Source: Desulfobacterales bacterium (lineage in GTDB: Bacteria > Desulfobacterota > Desulfobacteria > Desulfobacterales > JARGFK01). Taken from it: DNA of 64,000 nucleotides. Shown piece after piece: positions 1 to 8,704 of this stretch. How positions within the stretch are numbered: the first letter of the stretch is position 1; every line of letters starts with the position of its first letter. The position numbers were made by a program, and so were the translations under genes. The notes beneath the pieces were generated by a model. The model did not search any database. It was given only the letters and a program-made list of their open reading frames with translations, and had not been told where the DNA came from. Location of the stretch: NCBI GenBank assembly GCA_029211065.1, contig JARGFK010000009.1:1-64000 (forward strand), given 5' to 3'.

Positions 1-647
1 ACCGTCCCGCAATGCGCCCATACCAGCCTAAGCTTCTTGTTGTAGTCCAGTAAGTTTTCCAGGGATCTGATCGCATCAGCCTCGGGCTCCATGTGGACAG
101 TCATCACGACATTGTATTGTACGACGATATCGCTTAATTTCTTAATGAAGGGAGAATCAGCCGGCACATTAATAGCAGGTTCATCCTTTGAAGGGATTCC
201 GTAGTACCGCAGCATCACTTCACCAACCCCCTTGAAAATACCGGTGCTGAGTTGTCTCTCGGCAAAGGAAAGCACCCGCTCATCTTGCCTATGCCAACCA
301 GGATACATGCTGCTCACAAACGGCAGAATTCTCTGCGGAGCTTGTTTGTATATCTCAGTGGTTAGCGCATCGTTCCGTCCCCTGGCCATCAAAACCATGT
401 GACTGATGCCTGCCATATCCATCAAAGAAATCACTCTATCCGCTTTCAGACCAGGAACCGTATGACCGTGCGCATCAACCCTTGCAAATTTAACGCCTTG
501 CAAGGCATTGGGGTGGGCCGGAGCTGTTGGTAATGTCTTGTTGGTTGCTACGCAGGAGGTTAAGCTGCCAAAACCGAGAGTCATTCCGGTTTTTACGCAA
601 TAGCTTAAAAATTTTCGACGATTCATAAAGCCGCCATTTTTATCCAT
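1..647 (-). CDS. Amidohydrolase-family lipoprotein, C-terminus cut by window edge
   Basis: This reading frame encodes at least 215 residues and runs off the left edge. The N-terminus has a twin-arginine-like stretch (NRRKFLS), a hydrophobic run and a lipobox (LTSC), so the protein is probably exported as a lipoprotein. The mature part begins with DAHGH, the HxH metal site typical of the amidohydrolase 2 (PF04909) TIM barrel, and later has TVHMEPEA and LVWAHCG, which fit further barrel strands with metal-binding histidines. ATG codons at 647 and 626 are both possible; 626 would place the twin arginines at residues 3-4. The substrate cannot be inferred. Downstream genes lie outside the window. 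Confidence 0.7.
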   Translation of the reverse strand, partial: MDKNGGFMNRRKFLSYCVKTGMTLGFGSLTSCVATNKTLPTAPAHPNALQGVKFARVDAHGHTVPGLKADRVISLMDMAGISHMVLMARGRNDALTTEIYKQAPQRILPFVSSMYPGWHRQDERVLSFAERQLSTGIFKGVGEVMLRYYGIPSKDEPAINVPADSPFIKKLSDIVVQYNVVMTVHMEPEADAIRSLENLLDYNKKLRLVWAHCGT

Positions 648-877
648 TTCATAATTGATATTTCCTTTTGACCGTTAAGTGCTCAAGTGGAATTGATAAG
701 TAGAGCTTTACTTAAACAGCGCCTGAGGCCCGAGCACTCCTTGCCATAAACCGCCACACTACTTTTCATCTGAATAATTTCGGACTACATTAGACAAACC
801 TCGAATCTGAATTTTCTCACTCACCGCTCGGTTTACTGACCGGTATCTGAGCATACAGCACTTAGTCCATATCGTTA

Positions 878-2209
878 CTACTTGATGTAACCCCACTCCT
901 TCAGCCGCTGATACGCATATTGCGCCAGTTTCCCCTGCCGGACCTGGTTCAGATATCGGATGTAGGCCTTCGCAGCCGGATCGATTTTCTGCATGCCTTC
1001 CAGGGAAAGACCCTTGAAGAACACCGTGTTGGGATTTCCCGGAAGAAGCCGCTCGTAGGTAGAAAAATCCTCATGGGCGGCTTCGTATTTTTTTGTGCGG
1101 ATCTTGGCAATGCCGCTGATATGACAGCCTTGGGCCTCATCGGGATAGACCTGCCTGGCCCTGTCCGCATAGCGCTCCGCCTCGCCGTCTTTCTTCTGGA
1201 CCAGCTGGCACTTGGCCATCAGCAGCAAGCCTGTGTAATCGTCAGGAACCTGGACAAGGGCCTGCTTGAACAGTTCTTCGGCCTGACTGTAAGCTTCCCT
1301 GCCCATGGCCGCTTCACCCTCCTGCATCGTTTTAAGGGCGGCTTTGATTTTTCTAAGATCGGCGGTAGCGTCCATGTATCGCTCTCGAAACAATGGCTGG
1401 CCGCTGTACTGCCGGTAATCGTCGGTGGCCTGGCTCACCGATGTCTGGTAGCGTTCAGCGCTCATGGGATGGGTGGCAAAGAGAAGATCCGTGGCACCGG
1501 ACTTGTGCCGGCTCATGCTGTTGAGCATCTCCATGAGGCCCACCATGCCCTGGGGACCGTAGCCGGACCTGGCCATGTATTCCATGCCCAGGCTGTCTGC
1601 CTGGCGTTCGTTGTCCCGGCTGTATGAGGCCAGCAGGGCGCCCGAGCCCAGCTGACCGAGCTGCCCGGCAATCTTGCCGGCGCCTGATCCCAGGGCCGCA
1701 CCGGTCAGGATGGAAAGTCCGCCTGCGGCCATGCCGGCCAGCGCGGCCTTTGACATGATTTCCGCGGTATGCCTGGCATTGACGTGGCCCAGTTCATGCC
1801 CCAGCAGGGCCGCCAGCTCCGCCTCATTATCAAGCTCCAGCAGGATTCCCCGGGTGCAGGCGATGCTGCCGCCGGGAAACGCGTAAGCGTTTACATAATT
1901 GGCGTTGACGCAGTGAAAGTTGTAAGGCATATGGCTGCGGTGGGTGTTGGCGGCAATCCGCTTGCCGGTGGCCTGGATGTAGTCCTGCAAGCCTCGGTCC
2001 CGGACGGTCCCGTAATCCGAAGAAAGCTGGTGCGGCGACTGCTGCCGGTCGACCGCTATCTCCTGCTGTTCATCCACGATCATGAACTGGGATTTTCCCG
2101 TGACCGGGTTGACGGCACACCCCGCGGTCAGCCCGGCAGCGGCCATGCCGGTCATAATCAGAAATTCACGGCGGCTCAGTCCGTTGATCACTCTTCTGGA
2201 AACACGCAT
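878..2209 (-). CDS. M48 family metalloprotease with C-terminal TPR region (BepA-like), Tat/lipoprotein signal
   Basis: The product is a zinc metallopeptidase probably acting in the periplasm on outer-membrane proteins, by analogy with BepA/YfgC. The N-terminus has SRREFL followed by a hydrophobic stretch and the lipobox LTAGC. The catalytic motif HELGH lies near residue 138 and a downstream NERQAD supplies the third ligand. Roughly the last 150 residues look like tetratricopeptide repeats. The reading frame opens at a TTG at 2251, but the ATG at 2209 gives a protein starting just before the signal sequence (443 residues) and is preferred. It is the last gene of a minus-strand run from the lipid kinase downward, although 60 bases separate it from the ORF6N remnant. 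Confidence 0.85.
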   Translation of the reverse strand: MRVSRRVINGLSRREFLIMTGMAAAGLTAGCAVNPVTGKSQFMIVDEQQEIAVDRQQSPHQLSSDYGTVRDRGLQDYIQATGKRIAANTHRSHMPYNFHCVNANYVNAYAFPGGSIACTRGILLELDNEAELAALLGHELGHVNARHTAEIMSKAALAGMAAGGLSILTGAALGSGAGKIAGQLGQLGSGALLASYSRDNERQADSLGMEYMARSGYGPQGMVGLMEMLNSMSRHKSGATDLLFATHPMSAERYQTSVSQATDDYRQYSGQPLFRERYMDATADLRKIKAALKTMQEGEAAMGREAYSQAEELFKQALVQVPDDYTGLLLMAKCQLVQKKDGEAERYADRARQVYPDEAQGCHISGIAKIRTKKYEAAHEDFSTYERLLPGNPNTVFFKGLSLEGMQKIDPAAKAYIRYLNQVRQGKLAQYAYQRLKEWGYIK

Positions 2210-2272
2210 ATGTCCACTATCGATTAAGATCCAAAATTCGATGAGTTTCAAGTAATTGCCCGATGACTTCGA

Positions 2273-2512
2273 TTAACGAAGCACACGCAAACTTGAGGTC
2301 ACAATTTGTGACCTCAAGTTTGCGAACTCATCCCTCCCAAGTTCAAACATAAAATCTTCAGGAAAACGATCAATATTTCTCTTGACAGCCTGCTTTAACA
2401 CCTTGGTTTCAACTCCATAACGTTCTGACAGATCCCTATCCAGCATGATCTTTTGGCCGCGTATGAGATATATTTTACTTGTAATCCGCGCAACCGGAAC
2501 TTCCGTACTCAT
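2273..2512 (-). pseudogene. ORF6N-domain protein, truncated
   Basis: The 79 residues match the start of the ORF6N domain found in phage antirepressors and chromosomal relatives: IYLIRGQKIMLDRDLSERYG, then RNIDRFPEDFMFEL. Family members normally continue past LRSQIVTSS into a conserved segment with YAFTEQGVAML, giving about 170 or more residues. Here the frame ends seven codons after TSS, within and just after a long palindrome (2286-2324). I therefore call it a broken gene, though a short protein could still be made. The ATG at 2512 has GAGGAG upstream. No phage genes surround it, so it looks like an isolated accessory gene. Confidence 0.6.
2286..2324. repeat. Perfect 19-bp inverted repeat inside ORF6N remnant
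   Basis: The arms 2286-2304 and 2306-2324 are exact reverse complements around a single T. They overlap the codons for NLRSQIVTSS, whose natural codon usage is already nearly palindromic, and extend into the aberrant 3' end of the reading frame. A fold-back templated mutation could have created the extension and truncated the gene. Confidence 0.9.
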
Positions 2513-2539
2513 GACAAGAGCTGCTCCTCATTTTAAAAA

Positions 2540-3256
2540 TCATATGACTTCATCAATCTCTTCCGCAATCCGCCGAGCGGCTTCCCGCGGGTCGTCTGCG
2601 TTGCGAATGGGACGACCGATAACCAGGTAATCGGCGCCGTCCTTGACGGCCTGGGCCGGAGTGGTGATTCGTTTCTGATCATCTTTGCCTGCGTCCCAGA
2701 GTGGCCTGATCCCCGGGGTGACGGCAACAAAATCCTTGCCGAATTTCGCTTTCACGGATTTTACTTCAAGGCCGGAGCAGACGATTCCGGTGCAGCCGGC
2801 GGCCTTGGCCATTGACGCCCGTTTCATGACAAGGGCGGACAGATCGCCGGCATACTCCGGGCTGAAACCGGCCGCCTGGATGTCTTTAGCGGAAACGCTG
2901 GTCAGAACCGTAACGCCGAGAACACCGACGCTCCGGCCTGCGGCATCAACCGCCGCCTGCAGCATTGCCGGCGACTCGCCGCAGTGAACCGTTGCAAACT
3001 GAACGCCCAGGTCTGCAATGACCTTCATGGCGCCCGCAACCGTTGCCGGAATGTCGTGAAGTTTCAAATCCAAAAAAATTCCCGCAGGACCGCACGCTTG
3101 AATCAGTTTTACGATTTCAGGCCCGGAACGGACAAACAGCTCCAATCCGACTTTAAACATGCCCACATCATCCGCCAGCAGTTCAACGTACTTCCGAGCT
3201 TCAGCCGCTGTGGGAACGTCCAGGGGGAAAATAATATAGTCTTTTGAGGGTTTCAT
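2540..3256 (-). CDS. pyrF: Orotidine-5'-phosphate decarboxylase
   Basis: This cytoplasmic enzyme converts OMP to UMP, the last step of de novo pyrimidine synthesis. The catalytic signature DLKLHDIPATV (Lys and Asp of the DxKxxDI motif) is near residue 63. VTPGIRP and a C-terminal VIGRPI, which bind the phosphate, are also present. The length of 238 residues is typical of the short bacterial form. The upstream in-frame extension is ignored because the ATG at 3256 is preceded by AAAAGGATG at good spacing. The gene follows rfbB on the same strand, separated by a heptamer repeat tract; no other pyr gene is nearby. Confidence 0.95.
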   Translation of the reverse strand: MKPSKDYIIFPLDVPTAAEARKYVELLADDVGMFKVGLELFVRSGPEIVKLIQACGPAGIFLDLKLHDIPATVAGAMKVIADLGVQFATVHCGESPAMLQAAVDAAGRSVGVLGVTVLTSVSAKDIQAAGFSPEYAGDLSALVMKRASMAKAAGCTGIVCSGLEVKSVKAKFGKDFVAVTPGIRPLWDAGKDDQKRITTPAQAVKDGADYLVIGRPIRNADDPREAARRIAEEIDEVI

Positions 3257-3293
3257 GCACATCCTTTTATGTTGGCTTGCAAAGGGTTGTGGC

Positions 3294-3328
3294 AATTCTC
3301 AATTCTCAATTGCCAATTGCCAGTTGTC
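3294..3328. repeat. Degenerate heptamer tandem repeat
   Basis: Five consecutive 7-base units (AATTCTC twice, AATTGCC twice, AGTTGTC) fill the spacer between pyrF and rfbB. It belongs to a class of differently sequenced but 7-base-phased repeats seen in several intergenic regions of this window. Confidence 0.75.
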
Positions 3329-3341
3329 AGCCTATCCCCCT

Positions 3342-4397
3342 TCAGCCTTGCCGGTAATGATCTTCCATCCACTCCCGGTAAGCGCCGCTTTTCACCCGCT
3401 CAACCCAGTCCCGTTTTTCCATGTACCAGGCAATTGTTTTGCGGATGCCGGTCTTAAACGACTCGATCGGCTCCCAGCCCAATTCCCGCTGCAGTCTTGA
3501 AAAATCGATGGCATATCGCAAATCATGACCGGGCCGGTCTTTGACAAACTGAATCAGGTCCCGGTGCGGGCGCTTGTCCGGCAGCGGTTCCATATCGTCC
3601 AAGAGATCACATATCATCCTGACGACATCGATGTTGCGCATCTCGCCGCGGCCGCCGATATTGTAGGTTTTTCCCGGCTCGCCCCTTTTCATGACTTCCC
3701 ACACCGCCCGGCAGTGGTCCTCGACATACAGCCAGTCCCTGATGTTGCGGCCGTCGCCATAGATTGGCAGGGCGCTGCCTTCTATACCATTGAGGATGAT
3801 CAGCGGAATGAGTTTTTCCGGAAACTGATAGGGGCCGTAATTGTTGGAGCAGTTCGACAGGGTTACGGGCAGGCCGTATGTTTTAAAGTAGGCCCGCACC
3901 AGATGATCGGAGGCCGCTTTGGAGGCGGAATAGGGACTGCTGGGGTCATAGGGGGTGTCTTCCCTGAAATAACCGTCAGCCCCCAGGGACCCGTAGACTT
4001 CATCCGTGCTGATATGATGAAAACGGATCAGCCGGCCTTGATGCCCCCGGGCGGCTTCCAGCAGATTAAAGGTGCCGACGATGTTGGTCTGGACAAACGC
4101 ATCCGGTGCTGCAATCGACCGGTCCACATGCGATTCTGCGGCAAAATGGCAAACCGAGTCGATTTCAAATTCACTGAAAATCTTTGCCAGAGCAGCGGCA
4201 TCGCAAATATCGACTTTTTGAAAATAATACCGGTCGGAAAACGTTTGTTCAATATCTGCCAGGTTTTCCGGATTGCCCGCATAGGTCAGCTTGTCGGCAT
4301 TGACGATGCGGCCTGAAAAGTCGGATTCCACTAACAGATATCGGATAAAATTTGCCCCGATAAAACCGGCGCCGCCTGTAACCAGCATATTTTTCAT
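3342..4397 (-). CDS. rfbB: dTDP-glucose 4,6-dehydratase
   Basis: The enzyme makes dTDP-4-keto-6-deoxyglucose, the precursor of dTDP-rhamnose and other deoxysugars for surface polysaccharide. It is an extended short-chain dehydrogenase of 351 residues with the NAD-binding TGGAGFIG at residues 7-14, the substrate and catalytic segment STDEVYG near 130, and YSASKA (Tyr/Lys) near 157. [14 protein letters not shown] and the DWLYVEDH segment are hallmarks of RfbB. The ATG at 4397 has AGGGATC upstream. No rfbA, C or D gene follows, so the rest of the pathway must be elsewhere. Confidence 0.95.
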   Translation of the reverse strand: MKNMLVTGGAGFIGANFIRYLLVESDFSGRIVNADKLTYAGNPENLADIEQTFSDRYYFQKVDICDAAALAKIFSEFEIDSVCHFAAESHVDRSIAAPDAFVQTNIVGTFNLLEAARGHQGRLIRFHHISTDEVYGSLGADGYFREDTPYDPSSPYSASKAASDHLVRAYFKTYGLPVTLSNCSNNYGPYQFPEKLIPLIILNGIEGSALPIYGDGRNIRDWLYVEDHCRAVWEVMKRGEPGKTYNIGGRGEMRNIDVVRMICDLLDDMEPLPDKRPHRDLIQFVKDRPGHDLRYAIDFSRLQRELGWEPIESFKTGIRKTIAWYMEKRDWVERVKSGAYREWMEDHYRQG

Positions 4398-4469
4398 AAG
4401 ATCCCTTAAAGGCGTTTATGGTAAATGCTGTTTAGACAATTCTGTTTAAATTGAAAACGCCTTGCGTGA

Positions 4470-4545
4470 CGATAGGATGCTTGGATGCTATGACGTCAAG
4501 GCGTTGCCCTTTAAGCTTCCCGGCTTCCCAGCCTCCCAGCTTTAT
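4470..4545. repeat. Octamer-phased intergenic repeat, copy 1
   Basis: The spacer upstream of rfbB holds GATGCTTG/GATGCTAT followed by GCTTCCCG, GCTTCCCA, GCCTCCCA, an 8-base periodic tract. A related tract with the same order of motifs occurs at 56228-56325. It is non-coding and its function is unknown. Confidence 0.6.
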
Positions 4546-4626
4546 CGCTTATTTTCACTTCCCCTGAACCGTTCGACTGAGCTCGCCGCAAGCCCTGGAT
4601 CTCTTGAACCATCGAATCCTTTTCTT

Positions 4627-5559
4627 TTACCTCTCGGGCGTGATCAGGTTCAGCGCACGGGGCAACAGGTCTATGACAACCGGCAGGGTCCCGGGCTGCT
4701 CGCCGTCAATATCCAGCAAGACCCGCTGGGACGACGACGCCTCTATTTTTCTGCCGGTAACGGAAAATACATTCTTCACCTGCAAAATCCGGCCGTTATA
4801 CAGCCGTGGCAGATTGAGCAGCACTTCCGGCACGCTCAGATCGCCGATGACGGTGACATGAAACAACCCGTCATCAACAGACGCATCCGGCGCAACCCAC
4901 ATCCCGCCGCCGTGGTACTGACCGTTGGAAACGGCCACATTCCATACGATGCAGGTCTGTCTAAAATGATCATCAATTTTCAGATAGACCTTTTTTTTGC
5001 CGTACTGAAATATGGATACCAAGGTTGCCCATATAAAGGATACAAAGGGGCCAAACGGTTTGGCGGTCCGGTTGACCCGCTGGTCGACCTCTCCGCCCAG
5101 GCCGAAACTGCTGATGTTATGAAAATAGCGGCAGCGGGTATTGCCGTCATGGTCTTTATAATGAAGTCTGCCGACATCGACGGCGCACACGTTGTTTGCA
5201 GCGATCACCCCCACAGCCTGTTTGATATTGCCCGGTATCTGAACCGTTTTGATAAAATCACACCCGGTCCCGTTGGGAATAAAGCCCAGTCGGACGCCGG
5301 AACGAACGCTTTCTGCGTGGGCCATGTAGCCGTTGAGCACCTCGTTGAGGGTCCCGTCCCCACCGACGCAGACCACCTGATCCGCCCCTGAAGCGATGGC
5401 CTCTTTGGCAAAACAGCCGGCATCCCCGGGACCGGTGGTAATGTAATACTCAAATGGAGCCAGGCTGCTTTTGGCCAGCACGCGGATATGCGGCCAGTTC
5501 AAACCGGTGGAGCCGTTGCCGGCATTGGGATTGACGATAAACACACGCTTTGGTGTCAC
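4627..5559 (-). CDS. Diacylglycerol kinase-family lipid kinase
   Basis: The protein belongs to the DAGK/LCB5 catalytic family, which transfers phosphate from a nucleotide to a lipid hydroxyl at the inner face of the membrane. The start FIVNPNAGNG and the nucleotide-binding VGGDGTLNEVLNG near residue 80 are diagnostic. IPNGTGCDF follows the family's GTxNDF pattern, and the C-terminal half is the beta-sandwich. A GTG at 5565 would abut the Shine-Dalgarno sequence AGGAGT, so the GTG at 5559, six bases further on, is the better start (310 residues). The true substrate (diacylglycerol, phosphatidylglycerol or sphingoid base) cannot be told from sequence. Confidence 0.88.
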   Translation of the reverse strand: MTPKRVFIVNPNAGNGSTGLNWPHIRVLAKSSLAPFEYYITTGPGDAGCFAKEAIASGADQVVCVGGDGTLNEVLNGYMAHAESVRSGVRLGFIPNGTGCDFIKTVQIPGNIKQAVGVIAANNVCAVDVGRLHYKDHDGNTRCRYFHNISSFGLGGEVDQRVNRTAKPFGPFVSFIWATLVSIFQYGKKKVYLKIDDHFRQTCIVWNVAVSNGQYHGGGMWVAPDASVDDGLFHVTVIGDLSVPEVLLNLPRLYNGRILQVKNVFSVTGRKIEASSSQRVLLDIDGEQPGTLPVVIDLLPRALNLITPER

Positions 5560-5801
5560 GGCCACACTCCTGGTTGACAGTCGTTATCCCCGAGCCGCAC
5601 TGCTTGCCGGAGGCGCTAATTTCGTAAGCTTTTCGCTGTTCAAAAATGCGGTTGCTGCCGACGCACTCTTTATGTCTGTGGTGAATCATTAAAAAATACG
5701 TTATGATATTTACGAAACAGAGGACTTAATTCATCATATAGACCAAAATCGGCATCCGATAAAGCATTTTTTCAATTCCCCTGCTAGCGTTAAAAAAAAT
5801 A

Positions 5802-5830
5802 TTGAAATAATTAGCTTTAAATTGTATTAG
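5802..5830 (+). promoter_or_regulatory. Possible sigma-70 promoter of selA
   Basis: TTGAAA at 5802-5807 and TATTAG at 5825-5830 are separated by 17 bases and lie about 70 bases before the selA start in an AT-rich region. It is only a consensus match. Confidence 0.3.
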
Positions 5831-5902
5831 TTTCAAATAAAGGATTTTTCGGAAGTCTTTACCCGGTGATCGGAACCCACTATTTTTACCCCGGAATGAT
5901 TT

Positions 5903-7330
5903 ATGGCAAAAACTGACACAATGCATTCCCGCCTGCGGATGCTTCCCGGCGTCGACCACCTTCTTGAAATTTCCAAAGAAGACCCATTCTTTCAGACCCT
6001 TCCGAAATCTGTTCTGGTCCGCGCCATCCGCACCGTCATTGAAATGCTTCGGGCGGAAATTCTTTCCGGCAAAGCCGATGACCCTGAAAAAGCCCTCAGC
6101 GAACCTTCGATCCTGGCAACCGTCAAGACCGCCGCCCGTGCGCTCATGGCCCCGAAGCTGGCCCCTGTCATTAATGCAACCGGAGTGGTGATCCATACCA
6201 ATCTGGGCCGTTCCGTCCTCTGTGATAAAGCCCTTGAGCAGCTGACAGACATCGCCGGCGGATACTCCAATCTGGAGTTTGATCTTAAAACCGGAAAACG
6301 GGGCTCGCGCTATTCCAGCGTGGAAGACATTCTCTGCGAACTCTCCGGCGCGGAAGCCGCCCTGGTTGTCAACAACAATGCCGGCGCTGTCTTCCTGGCG
6401 CTGGACACCATTGCCAAGGATAAACAGGTCCTGATATCCAGAGGAGAACTCGTTGAAATCGGCGGATCATTCCGCATTCCGGATGTCATGGCCAAAAGCG
6501 GTGCGATCCTGAAAGAAGTGGGCACCACCAACCGGACCCATCCCGAAGACTATGAAGGTTCCATTGGAAGCCATACCGGCCTGCTGCTGAAGGTCCATAA
6601 AAGCAACTACAGCGTCGAGGGGTTTACCGCGGAAGTTTCGCTGAAAGAGCTGGTGGCGCTCGGGCAAAAGTATCAGATTGCGGTGATGGAAGATCTCGGC
6701 AGCGGGACCTTTATTGATTTCTCCCGCTACGGACTGATAAAGGAACCCACCGTTCAGGACTCCGTCAGAACCGGTGCGGACGTGGTCACGTTCAGCGGCG
6801 ACAAGCTTCTGGGGGGACCCCAGGCCGGCATTATTGTCGGCCGCAAAGAAATGCTGGACCGCATCAAAAAAACCCCCCTCGCCCGGGCCCTGCGGATCGA
6901 CAAGCTGACGCTGGCGGCGCTGGAGGCGACCCTGTCGTTATACCGGGATGAACCCCGGGCAATGGCATCCATCCCGACCCTGCGGATGATGACGCTGCCC
7001 ATCGATGTGATCCGGAAAAAAGCCAATAAACTCCGAAGACGGCTCATGGCGCTGAAATCTCCGGACCTGCAGGTTAAGTCCCTGCAGCTGGATTCCCGGG
7101 TCGGGGGCGGTGCGCTGCCGCTTCTGAAACTTCCCAGTTTCTGTTTGGGCGTCACGGTGCAGGGGATGCCCGCCAACGGCATCGACGACTACTTGCGGCA
7201 GTCTAAACCCGCCGTCATCGGCCGGATTGAAGATGATTTTTTTATCATGGACCTGCGCACCGTCCGGGACAGCGAGATTCCGGTCATTGCTGCCGCATTC
7301 AAAGGCCTACTGGAAAGGACGGCCCCATGA
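5903..7330 (+). CDS. selA: L-seryl-tRNA(Sec) selenium transferase
   Basis: SelA is a PLP enzyme that converts Ser-tRNA(Sec) to Sec-tRNA(Sec) using selenophosphate. The 475 residues show the diagnostic NATGVVIHTNLGRS near residue 93, NNNAGAVFL, and the PLP-lysine region FSGDKLLGGPQAG near 296. The ATG at 5903 is preceded by a weak GGAA. The stop overlaps the start of the next gene (ATGA), so the TPR protein is co-translated. The gene implies that the organism makes selenoproteins, but selB, selD and tRNA-Sec are not in the window and no reading frame here shows an obvious in-frame selenocysteine TGA. Confidence 0.95.
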   Translation: MAKTDTMHSRLRMLPGVDHLLEISKEDPFFQTLPKSVLVRAIRTVIEMLRAEILSGKADDPEKALSEPSILATVKTAARALMAPKLAPVINATGVVIHTNLGRSVLCDKALEQLTDIAGGYSNLEFDLKTGKRGSRYSSVEDILCELSGAEAALVVNNNAGAVFLALDTIAKDKQVLISRGELVEIGGSFRIPDVMAKSGAILKEVGTTNRTHPEDYEGSIGSHTGLLLKVHKSNYSVEGFTAEVSLKELVALGQKYQIAVMEDLGSGTFIDFSRYGLIKEPTVQDSVRTGADVVTFSGDKLLGGPQAGIIVGRKEMLDRIKKTPLARALRIDKLTLAALEATLSLYRDEPRAMASIPTLRMMTLPIDVIRKKANKLRRRLMALKSPDLQVKSLQLDSRVGGGALPLLKLPSFCLGVTVQGMPANGIDDYLRQSKPAVIGRIEDDFFIMDLRTVRDSEIPVIAAAFKGLLERTAP

Positions 7331-8664
7331 CCAAGCAGCAGGAACTTATTCGCAGACGCGCTTCAACCCGGCAATTTTTACTATCCCGAACAGACCCCGA
7401 GGCCAAACCCAAACCGACCTTCAAGGCTGCCGCCGTCACTCCGGATCCTTTACTGGAAGCCTACCCCCAGGCTCTCAGCAACCGCAAATTTCTGAACCAT
7501 GCCATGGCCGAACTCTATATGTGCCAAAAGTTCAGCGCCCTGGTCATGCGCATCGATAATTTTCGCAGCAATCCGTCCGAAACCCGGCTGACGACGGACT
7601 GTCTGTTGGCCGCGGCTGAAATCATCGACACCTTTTGTAAAACCGCAAACGGGTTGTGGGGCCGCTTAAAGTCAGATGAACTTGGGTGCTTCTTTCCGGA
7701 AAAAACCGCTCTGTTTTCTTTGAAGACAGCCAAGAAAATCCGCAAAGCACTTACCGCTCACTGCCGGGAAACCGTTTCCATCGGAATCGCGGCTTACCCG
7801 ACCATCACCTTTTCCAAGCGCCAGGTGCTTGAAAACGCCTACAAGGCCCTTGACCATGCCGCTTTTTTCGGCCCCGGCAGCTGCGTCTCCTTTGATGCCG
7901 TCAGCTTGAACATCAGCGGCGATAAGCGTTACCATGAAGGCGACATCCCCGGCGCCATTGAAGAATTTAAGCTGGCCCTGCTGCTGGACCCGGCCAATGT
8001 AAATGTCCACAACAGTCTGGGCGTTTGTTACGGCCTCCAGGGATCTTTTGAAAAAGCCCTGGAAACATTTTCAACCGCCATTCAGCTGGATGCCGGCGAA
8101 GCCATGTCCGTCTATAACGCCGGTCTGGTCCACATGCTGTCCGGCCAACAGGAAAAGGCGCTGACGCGCTTTCTCGAAGCGCTGAACATTTCAAAAGACG
8201 TGTTTGAAATCCTGTTTCAAACCGGCCGGCTATACCTGGAGATGGGCGACTTTGAAAACGCCCGGCGCTATCTTGAAAAAGCAGCCGACCGCCATCCGAC
8301 CGCCGGATCGGTTTATCGTTACCTCGGCGACTGTTATGTGGCCGGCGCCATGCCCGCCAAGGCGGCCGACGCCTACCGCAAGGCCATCAAACTGAATCCC
8401 AATGACGCAGCTGCGCTTTCCGCCCTGGGAGACCTGTTTGGGGTGATGGGCGAAAATGCGGAGATTGCCATCATGTTCTGCCGGCAAAGCATCGAAATCT
8501 CCCCCGACAACGGCCTCTTCCGCCACCGTTTGGGAACGCTTTATCTAGATCAAAATATGCTGGAACCGGCCTTAAATGAATTTAAAAAGGCCGTAAAGCT
8601 CGGCCATGATTCCACTCAATTCATAGACAAGATCCGGGACCGCTTGATGGCAAAGGCCTCTTAA
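7327..8664 (+). CDS. Degenerate GGDEF-like domain plus tetratricopeptide repeats
   Basis: The 445-residue protein has two parts. Residues about 60-195 resemble a nucleotide-cyclase (GGDEF) fold: LVMRIDNF near 74, RLKSDELGCFFP where the GGDEF loop should be, and SIGIAAYP near 155. The active-site loop reads SDELG, so diguanylate cyclase activity is doubtful. Residues about 205-440 are six or so TPR units (for example HNSLGVCYGLQGSFEKAL), a protein-binding scaffold. No signal peptide or membrane segment is visible. Its start overlaps the selA stop by four bases, which suggests coupled translation, but a role in selenocysteine metabolism is only a guess. Confidence 0.75.
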   Translation: MTKQQELIRRRASTRQFLLSRTDPEAKPKPTFKAAAVTPDPLLEAYPQALSNRKFLNHAMAELYMCQKFSALVMRIDNFRSNPSETRLTTDCLLAAAEIIDTFCKTANGLWGRLKSDELGCFFPEKTALFSLKTAKKIRKALTAHCRETVSIGIAAYPTITFSKRQVLENAYKALDHAAFFGPGSCVSFDAVSLNISGDKRYHEGDIPGAIEEFKLALLLDPANVNVHNSLGVCYGLQGSFEKALETFSTAIQLDAGEAMSVYNAGLVHMLSGQQEKALTRFLEALNISKDVFEILFQTGRLYLEMGDFENARRYLEKAADRHPTAGSVYRYLGDCYVAGAMPAKAADAYRKAIKLNPNDAAALSALGDLFGVMGENAEIAIMFCRQSIEISPDNGLFRHRLGTLYLDQNMLEPALNEFKKAVKLGHDSTQFIDKIRDRLMAKAS

Positions 8665-8704
8665 TGGTTACAGCATGATTAGAAGAAAAGGACACGCCTG
8701 ATTT

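Noticed and set aside
920-1627. Long plus-strand open frame opposite the M48 protease
   Set aside because: It is a shadow of the protease gene; no ribosome site and no family resemblance, whereas the minus strand has HELGH, signal and TPR features.
3525-4316. 263-codon plus-strand frame opposite rfbB
   Set aside because: Shadow frame in GC-rich coding DNA; rfbB on the minus strand is unmistakable.
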